From: Nymphaea colorata
Taxonomy: Eukaryota > Streptophyta > Magnoliopsida > Nymphaeales > Nymphaeaceae
Assembly: GCF_008831285.2 (NCBI RefSeq)
Contig: NC_045151.1
Coordinates: 5,655,682-5,719,681 of the forward strand
DNA: 64,000 bases
Direction of reading: 5' to 3'
Part shown: positions 1 through 10,746 of the stretch, piece after piece
Numbering within the stretch: the first letter of the stretch is position 1
How the letters are laid out: each line of letters starts with the position of its first letter
Position numbers and translations under genes: made by a program
Notes under the pieces: model-generated
Databases searched by the model: none
What the model saw: the letters and a program-made list of their open reading frames with translations, nothing else
Told to the model about the DNA's origin: nothing

Positions 1-326
1 TGCGTTTGCAAGTGTCTGGCCAATATGATGTAGTTGGTCTGCCCTATTTTGGGGGCATTGGGGTTGGGGGAGGGGGGTTGTTTGTTGACAGTAAACTTTG
101 ATTTAGAATCTCTTTTTAATGTTTGAAGCCCGAACACACAAAAATGATGTACATAATTTGACTAAAAAATCCCCACATGGTAAAAGTTAAAGATAAAAAC
201 AAAGTATAGTTGCCTCCTATATAAGCTGCAATAGATGCTAATTACAAACCCTTGCCTTTTCTTTTTTATTGAAAAATATTGGTTTTGGCAATGGCATTTC
301 AGCTGGCACTGATACCTAATATTATT
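1..326. other. intronic or upstream AT-rich sequence, no gene seen
   Basis: This stretch lies left of the first LTR element. I see no exon-like reading frame, no terminal repeat and no RNA gene. It is probably intron of the ABCC gene, because the first exon in the window is internal to the protein. That placement is inference; nothing here proves it. Confidence 0.5.
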
Positions 327-331
327 GAAAG

Positions 332-355
332 TGTTGAATATTGGAGGAAGAAGGG

Positions 356-402
<47 letters not shown>

Positions 403-553
403 CACTTTCTTGCTTATTCACGTGACCCTAATCTCATATTAAAAGAGATTAGGGTTGGCAACATAACAATTACAAAATCAGTCCACTAAATATAAGAAAA
501 TATTTAAAGAACTACTATTCAACTTTCTAATATTGCAGAAACACTCTTTAACA
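332..553 (-). repeat. 3' LTR of element A
   Basis: The LTR starts TGTTGAATATT and ends TTTAACA on the + strand. It holds a (GA)n tract from about 359 to 397 and a stem with arms 426-435 and 445-454 (CCCTAATCTC / GAGATTAGGG). The matching copy is 10678-10897. The polypurine tract (antisense ctctccctcaag) follows directly at 554-565. Confidence 0.92.
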
Positions 554-710
554 CTCTCCCTCAAGTTGGAGCATAGATATCAATCATGCTCAGCTTGTTA
601 CAACCTCTCAGGAAATCGCCTATGGGAAGAGCCTTGCTGAACATATCAGCTGCCTGACCTTCAGAGGAGACATGAATAGTGCTAATAATTCCTTCCTGAA
701 CTAAATCCCG

Positions 711-1857
711 AATATAGTGGCAATCCACTTCAATATGTTTTGTCCTTTCATGAAAAATAGGATTGTTAGCAATATAGGTAGCCGCCTTGTTGTCACAATA
801 CATCTTCATTGGGAGATTCACTGAAACACCTAACTCTAAAAGTAATGATCTGACTCATGACATTTCAGCCGCAATTTGAGTCATAGCCCTATATTCCGAC
901 TCAACACTAGATCGAGCCACCACATTCTGCTTCTTGCTCCTCCAAGAAATAAGATTACCTCCCACAAAGACACAAAAACCTGTAGTAGACTTTATGTCAT
1001 CTACATATCCTGCATAATCAGCATCACTATATGCTTCAATGTCAACACCTTCTCTCTTTTTGAACCATAACCCCTTTCTTGGGGCTGATTTTAGGTATCT
1101 GACAACCATTAGAGCAGCGTCCCAATGAACTTTCTTAGGTTTCCCCATGAATTGACTTAGTTTATTCACAGCGAAGCTGATGTCAGGGCGAGTGACAGTC
1201 AAATATAGCAGTTTTCCTATTAGAGATATGTAAGATTTAGAGTCAAAAAGCTCTGATTCATCATCATGTATATGAATGTGAGAGTTCATGGGGAGAGTTG
1301 CAGGTTTAGACCCCAATAAACCTGTTTCTTGCAGAAGATCCAAAGCATATTTTCTCTGAGATACCACAACTTCTTTACTACTACGGGCCACCTCAATACC
1401 AAGAAAATAACGGAGTTGTCCAAGGTCTTTTGTGACAAAGTGTTTCTGAAGAAACTCCTTTGTCTGAGCTATCTCTTGATCACTTTCCTCAGTGAGAACA
1501 ATATCATCAACGTAAACAATTAATATCACTATACGAGATGTACCTTGCTTGATAAACAATGAATGATCAAATTGAGACCGACGAAAGCCACATTTAGAAA
1601 AGACCTCAGATAGCTTATGAAACCATGCACGAGGACTCTGTTTAAGCCCATAAATAGCCTTTTTTAATTTGCATACCTTGAAACACTCCCCTGGTCTCTT
1701 AAAACCAGGTGGTTGCTGTATATAGACAGTTTCAGAAAGATCTCCATATAGAAAAACATTTTTCACGTCCAGCTGAAATAAAGGCCATTGTCGCTGGACA
1801 ACAAGAGATGTAATAAGTCGAATAGAGCCCAATCGAGCCACTGGTGAAAAGGTCTCA
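711..1857 (-). repeat. Tandem duplication unit 1 in element A (RT/RNase H)
   Basis: This 1147-bp unit covers RNase H back to the RT fingers. It is followed directly by a second copy starting at 1858 with the same words (aatatagtgg at 711 and 1858). The two copies differ by eye at roughly one base in ten, far more than the two LTRs of the same element. Confidence 0.88.
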
Positions 1858-2955
1858 AATATAGTGGCAATCCACTTCAATGTGTTTAGTCCTCTCATGG
1901 AAGACAAGATTGTTAGCAATATACGTAGCTGCCTTGTTGTCACAATACATCTTCATTGGAAGATTCACTGAAACACCCAACTCTAAAAGTAGTGATCTAA
2001 CCCACGACATTTCAGCCGCAGTTTGAGCCATAACCCTATATTCCGACTCAGCACTAGAACGAGCCACCACATTCTGCTTCTTGCTCCTCCAAGAAATAAG
2101 ATTACCTCCTACAAAAACACAAAAACCTGTAGTAGACTTCCTGTCATCTACAGACCCTACATAATCAGCATCACTATATGCTTCGATGTCAATACATTCT
2201 CCATTTTTGAACCATTACCCCTTTCTCGGGGCTGATTTCAAGTATCTAACAATCATTAGAGCAGCATCCCAGTGAACCTTTCGGGGTTTTTCCATGAACT
2301 GTCTTAACTTATTCACAGCAAACCTAATGTCGGGGCGAGTGATAGTCAGATATAACAGTTTCCCTATCAGGAATCTGTAGGATCTAGAGTCAAAGGGCTC
2401 TAAGTCATCATCATGTATATGAATGCGGGGTTCATGGGAAGTGTGGCAGGTTTAGCCCCAAATAGTCCTGTTTCCTGCAGAAGATCAATAACATATTTCC
2501 TTTGAGACACTACAACTCCTTTATTACTACGAGCCACCTCAATACCAAGAAAATAATGGAGTTGTCCAAGGTCTTTAGTAACAAAGTGTTGCTGTAAAAA
2601 CTCCTTTGTTTGAGCTATCTCTTGATCATTTTCCCCAGTAAGAACAATATCATCCACGTAGACAATCAATATCACCATCCCTGATGAGCCTCGCTTGATA
2701 AACAATGAGTGATCAAGTTGGGATCTGCGAAATCCACACTTAGATAACACTTCAGTAAGTTTCTAGAACCATGCACGAGGACTCTGTTTAAGTCCATAAA
2801 TAGCCCTCTTTAATTTGCATACCTTGGAACACTCCCCCTGTCGCTCAAAACCAGATGGTTGCTGCATATAGACGGTTTAAGAAAGGTCTCCATACAGAAA
2901 GACATTTTTCACATCCAGCTAGAAGAGAGGCCACTCTCGCTGGACAACAAGAGAT
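1858..2955 (-). repeat. Tandem duplication unit 2 in element A, interrupted by element B
   Basis: This is the second copy of the RT/RNase H unit. It continues on the other side of nested element B from 8450 to about 8494, where the word ctcaaa marks the end that matches the end of unit 1. Its RNase H frame (1855-2070) and RT frame (2400-2750) are separated by frameshifts. Confidence 0.86.
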
Positions 2956-2960
2956 ATAAT

Positions 2961-3209
2961 TGTTGATAGATTGTGTGTTTCGGGTCCGGATCCATACCCG
3001 ACCCGCCTTGTAGCCCGTTTTGGGCTCTACTTAAGTCATGTAACCCTAATCCTTAAGTGTTAATGATAATCTTAAGAGAGAGAGAGTCTGGCTGCTAGTG
3101 GGCACCAACTCCTCCTCATTCGTGGTTTTTTCTCCCTCGTGTTGAGGGTTTTCCACGTTACATCGTGATCATTGTTTCTCTTCGTCTTCTTCTTGTTCGT
3201 ATTTCTACA
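2961..3209 (+). repeat. 5' LTR of element B
   Basis: 249 bp, starting TGTTGATAG and ending TTCTACA. It has a TATA-like CTACTTAAG near 3028-3036, followed by TAACCCTAATCC. The primer-binding site follows directly. Confidence 0.95.
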
Positions 3210-3222
3210 TGGTATCAGAGCC
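3210..3222 (+). other. Primer-binding site of element B (initiator-Met tRNA type)
   Basis: TGGTATCAGAGCC directly after the 5' LTR is the standard minus-strand primer site of plant copia elements, complementary to the 3' end of initiator methionine tRNA. Confidence 0.93.
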
Positions 3223-3874
3223 GTGAAGTTCGGCGTTTCTGGTTTGTCTTTTGCCTGTGTTGGAGGAGGATTCGCCCGGCACTGTTCATTGACTCGCCCG
3301 GCACTGTTCATCGTCTCGCCCGGCACTGTTCATCGCCCGTGCTCGACGCTCGTGCCCGAGCTTCACCCGACGCCTGTGCCCGACGCTCGTGCCCGAGCTC
3401 CGTCTGTCGCCCCGCCGCCGTCTCCGACCAGCGCCGCCCTGATCAGCGCCGCTCAGGATTCCGCCGTCTCCGCCTAGCGACGACCGGCCCAGCGACGCCC
3501 TGATCAGCGCCGTTCCTGTTCAGCCGCTTCCGCCCAGCGTCGGCCTGCCCAGCGACGCCCTGTCCAGCGGCGTTCCTCTCTGTCATCCGACGCATCGCCC
3601 ACCGCCGCTCTGACTGGTTCTGGCGGTCTGCTTCCGCCGGTGCGCCGCTCTGCCTGGTTCCGGCGGTCTGTTTCCGCCCAGCGCCGCGCCGCTCTGCTCG
3701 TGTTTTTCTCCGGCGCTGCCTCTCTGTTGCTGTCTCTTCCGCCGTTGAGGTTTAGGCGTTCTCCGTTTTGTCCGTTGCCTGCTCTCTGCCTTTTTTGGTG
3801 TTGTTTTGTGCTGTTGCTCCCTGCTGCCCTTGCTGCCTACTGGGCTTCTCCCGTAGCTAGACTGGTCTGTGATT
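3223..3874 (+). other. GC-rich, internally repeated leader of element B
   Basis: The untranslated leader between primer-binding site and gag is strongly GC-rich, while its surroundings are AT-rich. It contains three near-identical copies of a unit cgcccggcactgttcat (about 3274-3331), repeated cgacgctcgtgcccgagct units (about 3342-3400), and a duplicated block around cgccgctctg..tggttc..ggcggtctg (about 3602-3680). Open frames here follow from the composition; I do not regard them as genes. In related retroelements the packaging signal lies in this interval; which part does that here is unknown. Confidence 0.8.
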
Positions 3875-6800
3875 ATGGCAGCCTCTTCCTCGTCAACCGT
3901 CAACACCAATCCCACTGAAATAGGGGCTTTTAGAACTGAGAATGTTCCCATGCAGGTCATTACTCTTCGCCTCACCAAGGAGAATTATTTCTCGTGGTCG
4001 CCTGCTATGACTATGGGGATTGCTGGCCGTGGTCGCATGACCTATATTGATGGGAGCAACCCCGAACCAGCAAGAACAAGTGATGTGTGGCATACTTGGT
4101 TTCTTGAGGATAATCAAGTGAAAACTTGGATTGTCAACTCCGTTTCCGCCGATATTCAGCCCCTTATCCTTCGGAAGAAGACTGCTAGAGACATGTGGGT
4201 GGTCCTCGAGCAAATGTATGGCCAAAAGAAGACCGCAATTCGTACTTACCAAGTAATGAAGACAGTCTATGGCATTCGACAAGGGAACTCGTCTGTTGCA
4301 GAGTACTATGGGGCTTTGAAAGCCAAGTGGGAAGAGCTTGACTATCATTCTGATATTCCTTGGCATTGTCCCCATGATCAGGCGCTCTATGTTGCTCATG
4401 AATGGGAAAACAGGGTGTTCCTATTTTTAGCAGGTTTAAATGATGAGTTTGAAGGTGTTCGAAGCCAGATTCTGAATTCAGGGGAGGTGTCCAGTATTGA
4501 AGATGTGTACTCCTGTGTTGAAGCGGAAGAACAGAGGAGGCTTGTTACAAAAGAAGGGAAGAGGGAACTTGTGCCCTATAACGAGAGATCCGCTCTCGTG
4601 AGTCGTGGTCCTGGCGGCCCGTCTAGATCCCTTCGCCGGTGCACTCACTACAAGAAGACAGGTCACACCGTGGATTATTGTTGGGATCTTCATCCAGAAA
4701 AGAAGGGAAACAAAGGGAGATCTTCGATTGGGAGAACGCCTGTGTGTGAGGTGCAAGCATCCAGTGGAGAAAAAGTCTCCATTTCTGCTGACCAGCTTCG
4801 TGAACTAAGCGCTTATTTGGGCAGGATCGATGTCAACAAGATTGAGACCTCAGAGGGAACTACAGCTAATCATGCTCTCGCGGTTATTGGAAATCAAGGT
4901 AACTCTTCTGTGGGGGAATGGATTGTCGATAGTGGTGCTACTCATCACATGACAGGTAATCCAAAATTGTTTCATGAGTATAAGTTGTCCTCGGGAAAGG
5001 AACGTGTTTCTCTTGCAGATGGTTCCTCTACCTGTGTGGCAGACGAAGGCACTCTGTCCTTGTTGGACAAATTTCATGTGCAGGGTGCTTTACATGTTCC
5101 CCAGTTTCCTTTAAATCTCTTATCAGTCAGTAGACTTACTAAAGAATTGAATTGTGAACTTATATTCTCTGCCGATCGTTGTGTTTTGCAGGACTTGGTG
5201 ACAGGGAAGAGGATTGGGATTGGTTTAGCTTCTGATGGATTATATCGTCTTCCCATACGTGTGGCTACTGCTCTGTTGACAGCGATCCGCAAGACAGATA
5301 AGAGAAGAGAAGATTGTCTTCAGTCTTTTATGTACTGGCATGAACGTTTTGGGCATTTACCTTTTGGGATTTTGAAACATTTGTTTCCAGACTTGTGTTC
5401 CTCCTTTGATTTGTCTTCCATTTCTTGTGATGTTTGTCAGTTTGCCAAATATATGAGGGCTTCGTACCCTCTTTCTTCCGGTTGTGCTAATGAAGCTTTT
5501 TCCCTGATTCACTCTGATTTATGGGGACCTTCGGGCATTCATACCCGTCAAGGTTTCCAGTATTTTATCACTTTCATTGATGATTTCTCTCGTGCTACAT
5601 TTATATACTTGTTAAAAGACCGCAGCGAGGTTCCTCGCATCATAGAGACATTTATTCTTCTTGTGCATACCCAGTATGGTGCGAATGTTAAAACCTTCAG
5701 GTCCGATAATGCCCGTGAGTACATGTGTCAGCCTGTTGAGGAGTTTCTTAGACAACGGGGGATTGTTCACGAGACATCCTGTAGTTACACCCCCCCTCAA
5801 AATGGGGTAGCTGAAAGGAAAAATCGTCAACTTCTTAATGTCACCAGGGCTCTTTTGTTTCAGAGAAATCTTCCTAAACACTATTGGGGTGATGCAGTTC
5901 TTACTAGTGCCTATCTTATTAACCGCATGCCTAGTCGTGTTTTGAATGGTAGGACTCTCCACTCGTTGCTTCCTGGCAGTCGTCCACCATTTCCTCTTCC
6001 TCCTCGTGTTTTTGGTTGTGTATGTTTTATCCATGATCACAGTCCAAATGTCAAGAAACTTGATCCTAGGTCTATCAAAGGTGTCTTTGTTGGATACTCC
6101 CCTACGCAAAAAGGATACAAATGTATTGATCTTACTACTGGTCGAGCTTATGTTACGAGGGATGTTACCTTCTTGGAACATGCCTCTTACTTTGGTGCGA
6201 ATCCTCTTCAGGGGGAGCAGTCTGTGGGCAGGGAAGAGTATTCTCAGAGACAGGAACTTCAGTTTATAGATTTTTTGGACTACAAGAAAGCAGAATCACT
6301 TAATACCGTCGATGTGCCTGAAAAGGAGGAAAGGGGTGACAATAGCATTGAGAAGGAAGGCCCTCAGTTGTTTGGACAGTTCTACTCTAGACGAGGTACT
6401 CGGACAGAGGTGATGACTTGTGGTGCTAGATCTACTTCCAATCCCAATGCCACTCCTTCCCTGGATGAACCAAGTCCTACCAAGGAGACCGTGGAGACTC
6501 ATGATGAGGTTGAAAAGAAGAATGACGATCTTCCCATTGCCCTGAGAAAGGGTGTCAGGTCATGTACTCAACACCCCATTGGTAATTTTGTTTCTTATTC
6601 CAGACTTAGGAAAGATTACAAGTGCTTTGTTTCTACTCTCTCTTTGGCTGTGATTCCCAGGACTGTCGTTGAAGCTCAAAGTGACTCCAAGTGGGCTGAT
6701 GCAATGAAAGAAGAAATAGATGCCCTAAGAAGAAACTTGACATGGGAAGTGGTGAAGATTCCTGAAGCCGCTCACCTAGTTGGATCCAAATGGGTGTATA

Positions 6801-8199
6801 CCATCAAGTACAAACCAGATGGGAGTGTTGAAAGATATAAAGCTCGACTTGTGGCCAAGGGGTTTAGCCAAAAATATGGAATTGATTACTTGGAAACCTT
6901 TGCTCCTGTTGCGAAAATGAAGACTGTGAGGGTGGTTATATCCCTAGCTGTGATGAAGGAGTGGAAGATGTATCAACTGGATGTTAAGAATGCATTCCTC
7001 AATGGTGACCTCGAAGAAGAAGTATATATGCATATGCCTCCAGGATATGAAGAACCAGAAAAGTGTTGTAAGCTGAAAAAGGCCTTGTATGGCCTTAAGC
7101 AATCGCCCAGAGCGTGGTTTGAACGACTGAGAAGAGTGATGATACGTCATGGATACAAACAAGGAAATGGAGATCACACTCTGTTTGTGAAGAAGAAGGA
7201 GAGCAGGGTTACTCTCCTGCTCGTCTACGTAGATGACATGATTGTTACTGGAGATGATGAGGAGGAGATTATCAAGCTAAAAGGGTTACTGGCTACAGAA
7301 TTCGACCTCAAAGATCTTGGCAAGCTAAGGTATTTTCTTGGTATGGAGGTTGCTAGGTCTAGTACTGGTCTTGTACTAAACCAAAGGAAATATACTTTAG
7401 ATCTGCTGGAAGAAAATGGTAAATTGGGATGTAGACCTACTCCTACCCCTTTTGACACTGGGCACAAGTTGAGTCTTAGAGATGGAAAGCCTCTCTGTGA
7501 AGAAGACAAGGGAAGATATCAACGTTTGGTTGGGAAGCTAATTTATCTTAGCCTCACGAGACTTGATATCACCTTTGCGGTGAATGTTTTGAGCCAATTC
7601 ATGCATGCGCCAACCGATGCACATCTGAAGGCTGTGGACAGAGTGCTATGCTACCTGAAGAAAAATCCTGGTAAGGGACTCATGTATGTCAAACAAGAGA
7701 CTGTGGAAATCGAGGGCTATTTTGATGCGGATTGGGCAGGTTGTGGTGATACCAGACGATCCACTACAGGGTATGTGTCTACTTGGGAGGAAACCTTGTT
7801 GTATGGAGGAGCAAGAGACAGGATGTTTGCTCTAGATCCAGTGCAGAGGCAGAATATAGGGCAGTTGCTATGGGAGTGTCAGAGTTATTATGGTTGAAGA
7901 TATTGTTGACTGACATTGGAATAGAGATTGAAGGACCTATGAAGATGTACTGTGATAACAAGTCTGCAATCAACTTAGCCAACAACCCTGTTCTTCACGA
8001 CAGAACAAAACATGTTGAAATTGATCGTCACTTCATTCGAGAAAGGATTGATGCGAAAGAGTTGATCTTACCTTACATGAAGTCTGAAGACCAAACTGCT
8101 GATGTTCTGTCGAAAGCTCTTCCTTCAGCTTCATTTGAGAGGAATGTATCCAAGTTGGGCATGTTTGATATGTATGCCCAACTTGAGGGGGAGTGTTGA
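3875..8199 (+). pseudogene. Copia gag-pol polyprotein of element B, broken by one frameshift
   Basis: ATG at 3875 opens a frame of about 1440 codons, the usual size of copia gag-pol. Gag lies in roughly the first 300 residues. Its zinc knuckle near 4639-4683 reads C-T-H-Y-K-K-T-G-H-x4-C, so the second cysteine of CCHC is replaced by tyrosine. Protease follows with WIVDSGATHHMTG near 4919, then integrase (H-H-C-C near 5335-5440, core D-D-E with SDLWGP, RSDNAREY and PPQNGVAERK), then RT with YVDDMIVTG near 7226, then RNase H. The frame is lost at about 7774, where one base is missing after STTGY; RNase H continues in the next frame to the TGA at 8197-8199. That stop is made by the first bases of the 3' LTR. 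Apart from this base the frame is open, so loss of function is very recent or a sequencing error. Confidence 0.95.
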
Positions 8200-8444
8200 T
8201 AGATTGTGTGTTTCGGGTCCGGATCCATACCCGACCCGCCTTGTAGCCCGTTTTGGGCTCTACTTAAGTCATGTAACCCTAATCCTTAAGTGTTAATGAT
8301 AATCTTAAGAGAGAGAGAGAGTCTGGCTGCTAGTGGGCACCAACTCCTCCTCATTCGTGGTTTTTTCTCCCTCGTGTTGAGGGTTTTCCACGTTACATCG
8401 TGATCATTGTTTCTCTTCGTCTTCTTCTTGTTCGTATTTCTACA
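8194..8444 (+). repeat. 3' LTR of element B
   Basis: 251 bp, identical to the 5' LTR apart from one extra GA in the short GA run. It is preceded by a polypurine tract (8184-8193) and followed by target duplication ATAAT. Confidence 0.95.
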
Positions 8445-8780
8445 ATAATCAATCGAATAGTACCCAACCGAGCCACAGGCGAAAAAATCTCAAAGAAATC
8501 ACACCGTAAGTCTGAGTATACCCTTTTGCGACAAGACGTGCCTTGAACCTTTCAACTGAACCATCAGAAAGATACTTGATGGTGAATACCCATCTTGATC
8601 CAACTACATCACAGTGCGTCGAGGGATCTACCAAATCCCAAGTCTCCCGAGAAAGAAGAACATCTATTTCCTCCTGCATGGCTTGTCGCCAACGTGGATC
8701 TAACAGGGCGTGATGGTGAAAAGACGGGATAACATGATTAGATAGAGCTTGATCAAACTGCACCAAACTTGTACTCAAAC

Positions 8781-8859
8781 AGTTAGGTCCAATAGCTATA
8801 TGAAAATGTTTAAAGACCACCTCTCTAACTTTCTAATATTTCAATAAAACTGTTTAACA
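8781..8859 (-). repeat. Stray LTR-end (U3) fragment inside the pol region of element A
   Basis: About 79 bp (atatgaaaatgtttaaag ... ctttctaatatttc ... tttaaca) match the last part of the LTR of A (510-553 and 10855-10897) with scattered changes. In the element's direction the fragment begins with the LTR start TGTTAAA and sits between truncated integrase and RT. It replaces the integrase core and the beginning of RT, which element D keeps. Confidence 0.8.
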
Positions 8860-9644
8860 CCTGTAACAAGAATACCCAACTGACTCGAATAAAATCATCA
8901 ACCAAAACAAGATAATACCAAAAACGCGAGTGAAAAGGAACCCGACTAGGACCTCACACATCCACATGAAGGAGATCAAATGGACTTTGACTAGATGGTT
9001 CTTGACTCGAAGGAAAGCTACTCTGTGTATGTTTGCCTAACACATAAGGACTCTGATATAGTAATACCTGGAAGCATGCGACGAAGTTTTGACACTGAAG
9101 GATGACCCAGTCTGAGATGCCACTGAAAAGGAGAAGGCTTTGAGGAGAATGAAGATGCAACAACATTTACTGGGACAAACAAGAAATAGAGACCCTCACG
9201 TTCATGGCCGCCACCAATCATCTTCCCAGTTAGTAAGTCCTGAAAAGAACATGTACCAAGGTCAAAAATGACTCTACACTTTAAATCAATAGCCAGCTGC
9301 TTAACATATAACAAATTAACAGGAAACTGTGGAGCATAGAGCACGTGGGTACTAGTGCCTAAATGTGGGAGATAAATATCACCGCTGCCCAATACAGGAG
9401 ATAGCTTGCCATCAGCCAGTCTGACATGCTGTGGTGTAGAGAACCTGACTAATGATGAAAAAATATGTGGTTGATTACAACAGGGCCTGGAGGTGCTAGA
9501 ATCTATCATCCACATCATATCTAGGTCATCGATAGGAGCACCAATAGAGAAGGAAGAGTCTATCACAGTCGTGCAGGCATATGAGAAGGAATTTCCAGCC
9601 ATCTTGTAGTCATTGGAACCCTCAGACACATTACCATCAGCCAT

Positions 9645-10665
9645 AGTAAAATTCCAACCAGAATTGTACTCACAATATGTATGTATAAGGTGCAGTAGTT
9701 AACTTCAACTAACGCACGACAACATAGAAGAATCTGGAACACACTTATGGCTCCAATCATCAACTCAGAAATTCACTAAAACAGGCAACAACATAGGCAC
9801 TAACTCAGGCAGCAACTCAACAAAATAATTTCAGCCGATGGCTGCAACACAAGCAGGAACTTTACGATTAGCAGCAGCCCACAACTAATGAGACCTCAAC
9901 TTATAGATTTCATATCCACGATCTGTAGATCATTCTGTTCCTCACGTCAAATTATATCCACAAGCAGTAGATCGACTCTGCCCCACACAGTCAACGTAAA
10001 AATCTAATTACAACAACAATAACCTCCACAAGATCCACTTAAGGATCAGGTTGAACACAAACACAAAGCAAATTGGCGGACTGTTTTCAGACGTGGATAG
10101 CAGGCAGCACTTTCAGATGTCAATAGTAGGTAGCAAACAAGCACAAGTTTGACAGTAGAGAAAACCTGTCTCACTTCAACGATGCAGAGAGAAAACAGAA
10201 ATCTGCCTACTCCATACAATTTCAAACTTGTCTCACTTCAACGATGCAGGAAAAAGACTGAACCTGCCCACACGACATACCTTTGCCTGTGAGAATCCAC
10301 CAGGCACCACACGGCTAAACAAGTCAGACTGCCCTAGCAGATCCGACATTCTTTGGCCTGAACATCTTCCACTGCTGCACTTGAGTTAGATTTGATTTTG
10401 CAGTCACCATTTCAGCAACATGATAAACTTCAACGGCAGCAGCTTTCAGCAACTTCACGACAGCAGCAGCAACACAAGGGTGCTAATCACGTTTTCACAT
10501 GTTAAAAACGTGATTAGCCCCTATCCAACCAACCAATCAACTTGCTTGTTTTGTAAACAACAAGAACCCTAGGTGTGAAACCCTAGTTTCGCGGAAGAGA
10601 GGAGAGATGAGAGGAGAAGGGAACCCTAGGCGTGAAACCCTAGATCACACAGCCCTAGGTCTATT
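9645..10665 (-). other. Long untranslated leader of element A
   Basis: About 1 kb between the short MADG frame and the primer-binding site. It contains two copies of gtctcacttcaacgatgcag (10171-10190 and 10228-10247) and many CAGCA-type words, and no long frame. The leader of element D shares these words, so it is part of the family and not host sequence. Confidence 0.7.
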
Positions 10666-10677
10666 GCTCCGATACCA

Positions 10678-10701
10678 AGTTGAATATTGGAGGAAGAAGG
10701 G

Positions 10702-10746
<45 letters not shown>

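Larger units (their letters stand above)
2961..8444 (+). mobile_element. Copia element B: very young LTR retrotransposon nested in A
   Basis: This is a complete Ty1/copia element in + orientation, inserted in the RT region of A. The 5-bp target duplication is ATAAT (2956-2960 and 8445-8449). The LTRs at 2961-3209 and 8194-8444 are identical except for one extra GA unit. The primer-binding site TGGTATCAGAGCC starts at 3210 and the polypurine tract CTTGAGGGGGAG ends at 8193. It carries a single gag-pol frame broken by one missing base. It is the youngest insertion in the window. Confidence 0.97.
561..9644 (-). pseudogene. Broken copia pol of element A (no gag; RT/RNase H region present twice)
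   Basis: Reading on the minus strand, the frame opens with MADG at 9644 and reaches a retropepsin-like region within about 50 residues, leaving no room for gag. The usual D-S-G catalytic triplet reads D-S-S (context WMIDSSTS), so the protease is likely dead. The integrase zinc-finger region follows, but the catalytic core is cut off near 8860 by a piece of LTR. RT resumes at 8449-8820 with conserved copia motifs (DLVDPSTHCDVVGSRWVFTI). After nested element B the RT/RNase H segment occurs twice: 1858-2955, then 711-1857 running to the C-terminal end at 561. YVDD catalytic motifs can be read in both copies. Several frameshifts and stops divide the frame. It is a pseudogene in coding terms, although the element clearly moved, presumably with proteins from elsewhere. 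Confidence 0.9.

Noticed and set aside
3210-3222. tRNA-like sequence next to LTRs
   Set aside because: TGGTATCAGAGC words here and in A, D, E, F, G, H and J are retrotransposon primer-binding sites, not tRNA genes; no cloverleaf surrounds them.
3165-3978. Several overlapping frames in the GC-rich leader of B
   Set aside because: They are low-complexity translations of tandem repeats upstream of the gag ATG and show no domain.
4478-6502. Minus-strand frames opposite the polyprotein of B
   Set aside because: They are shadows of the real plus-strand gag-pol frame and lack any motif of their own.
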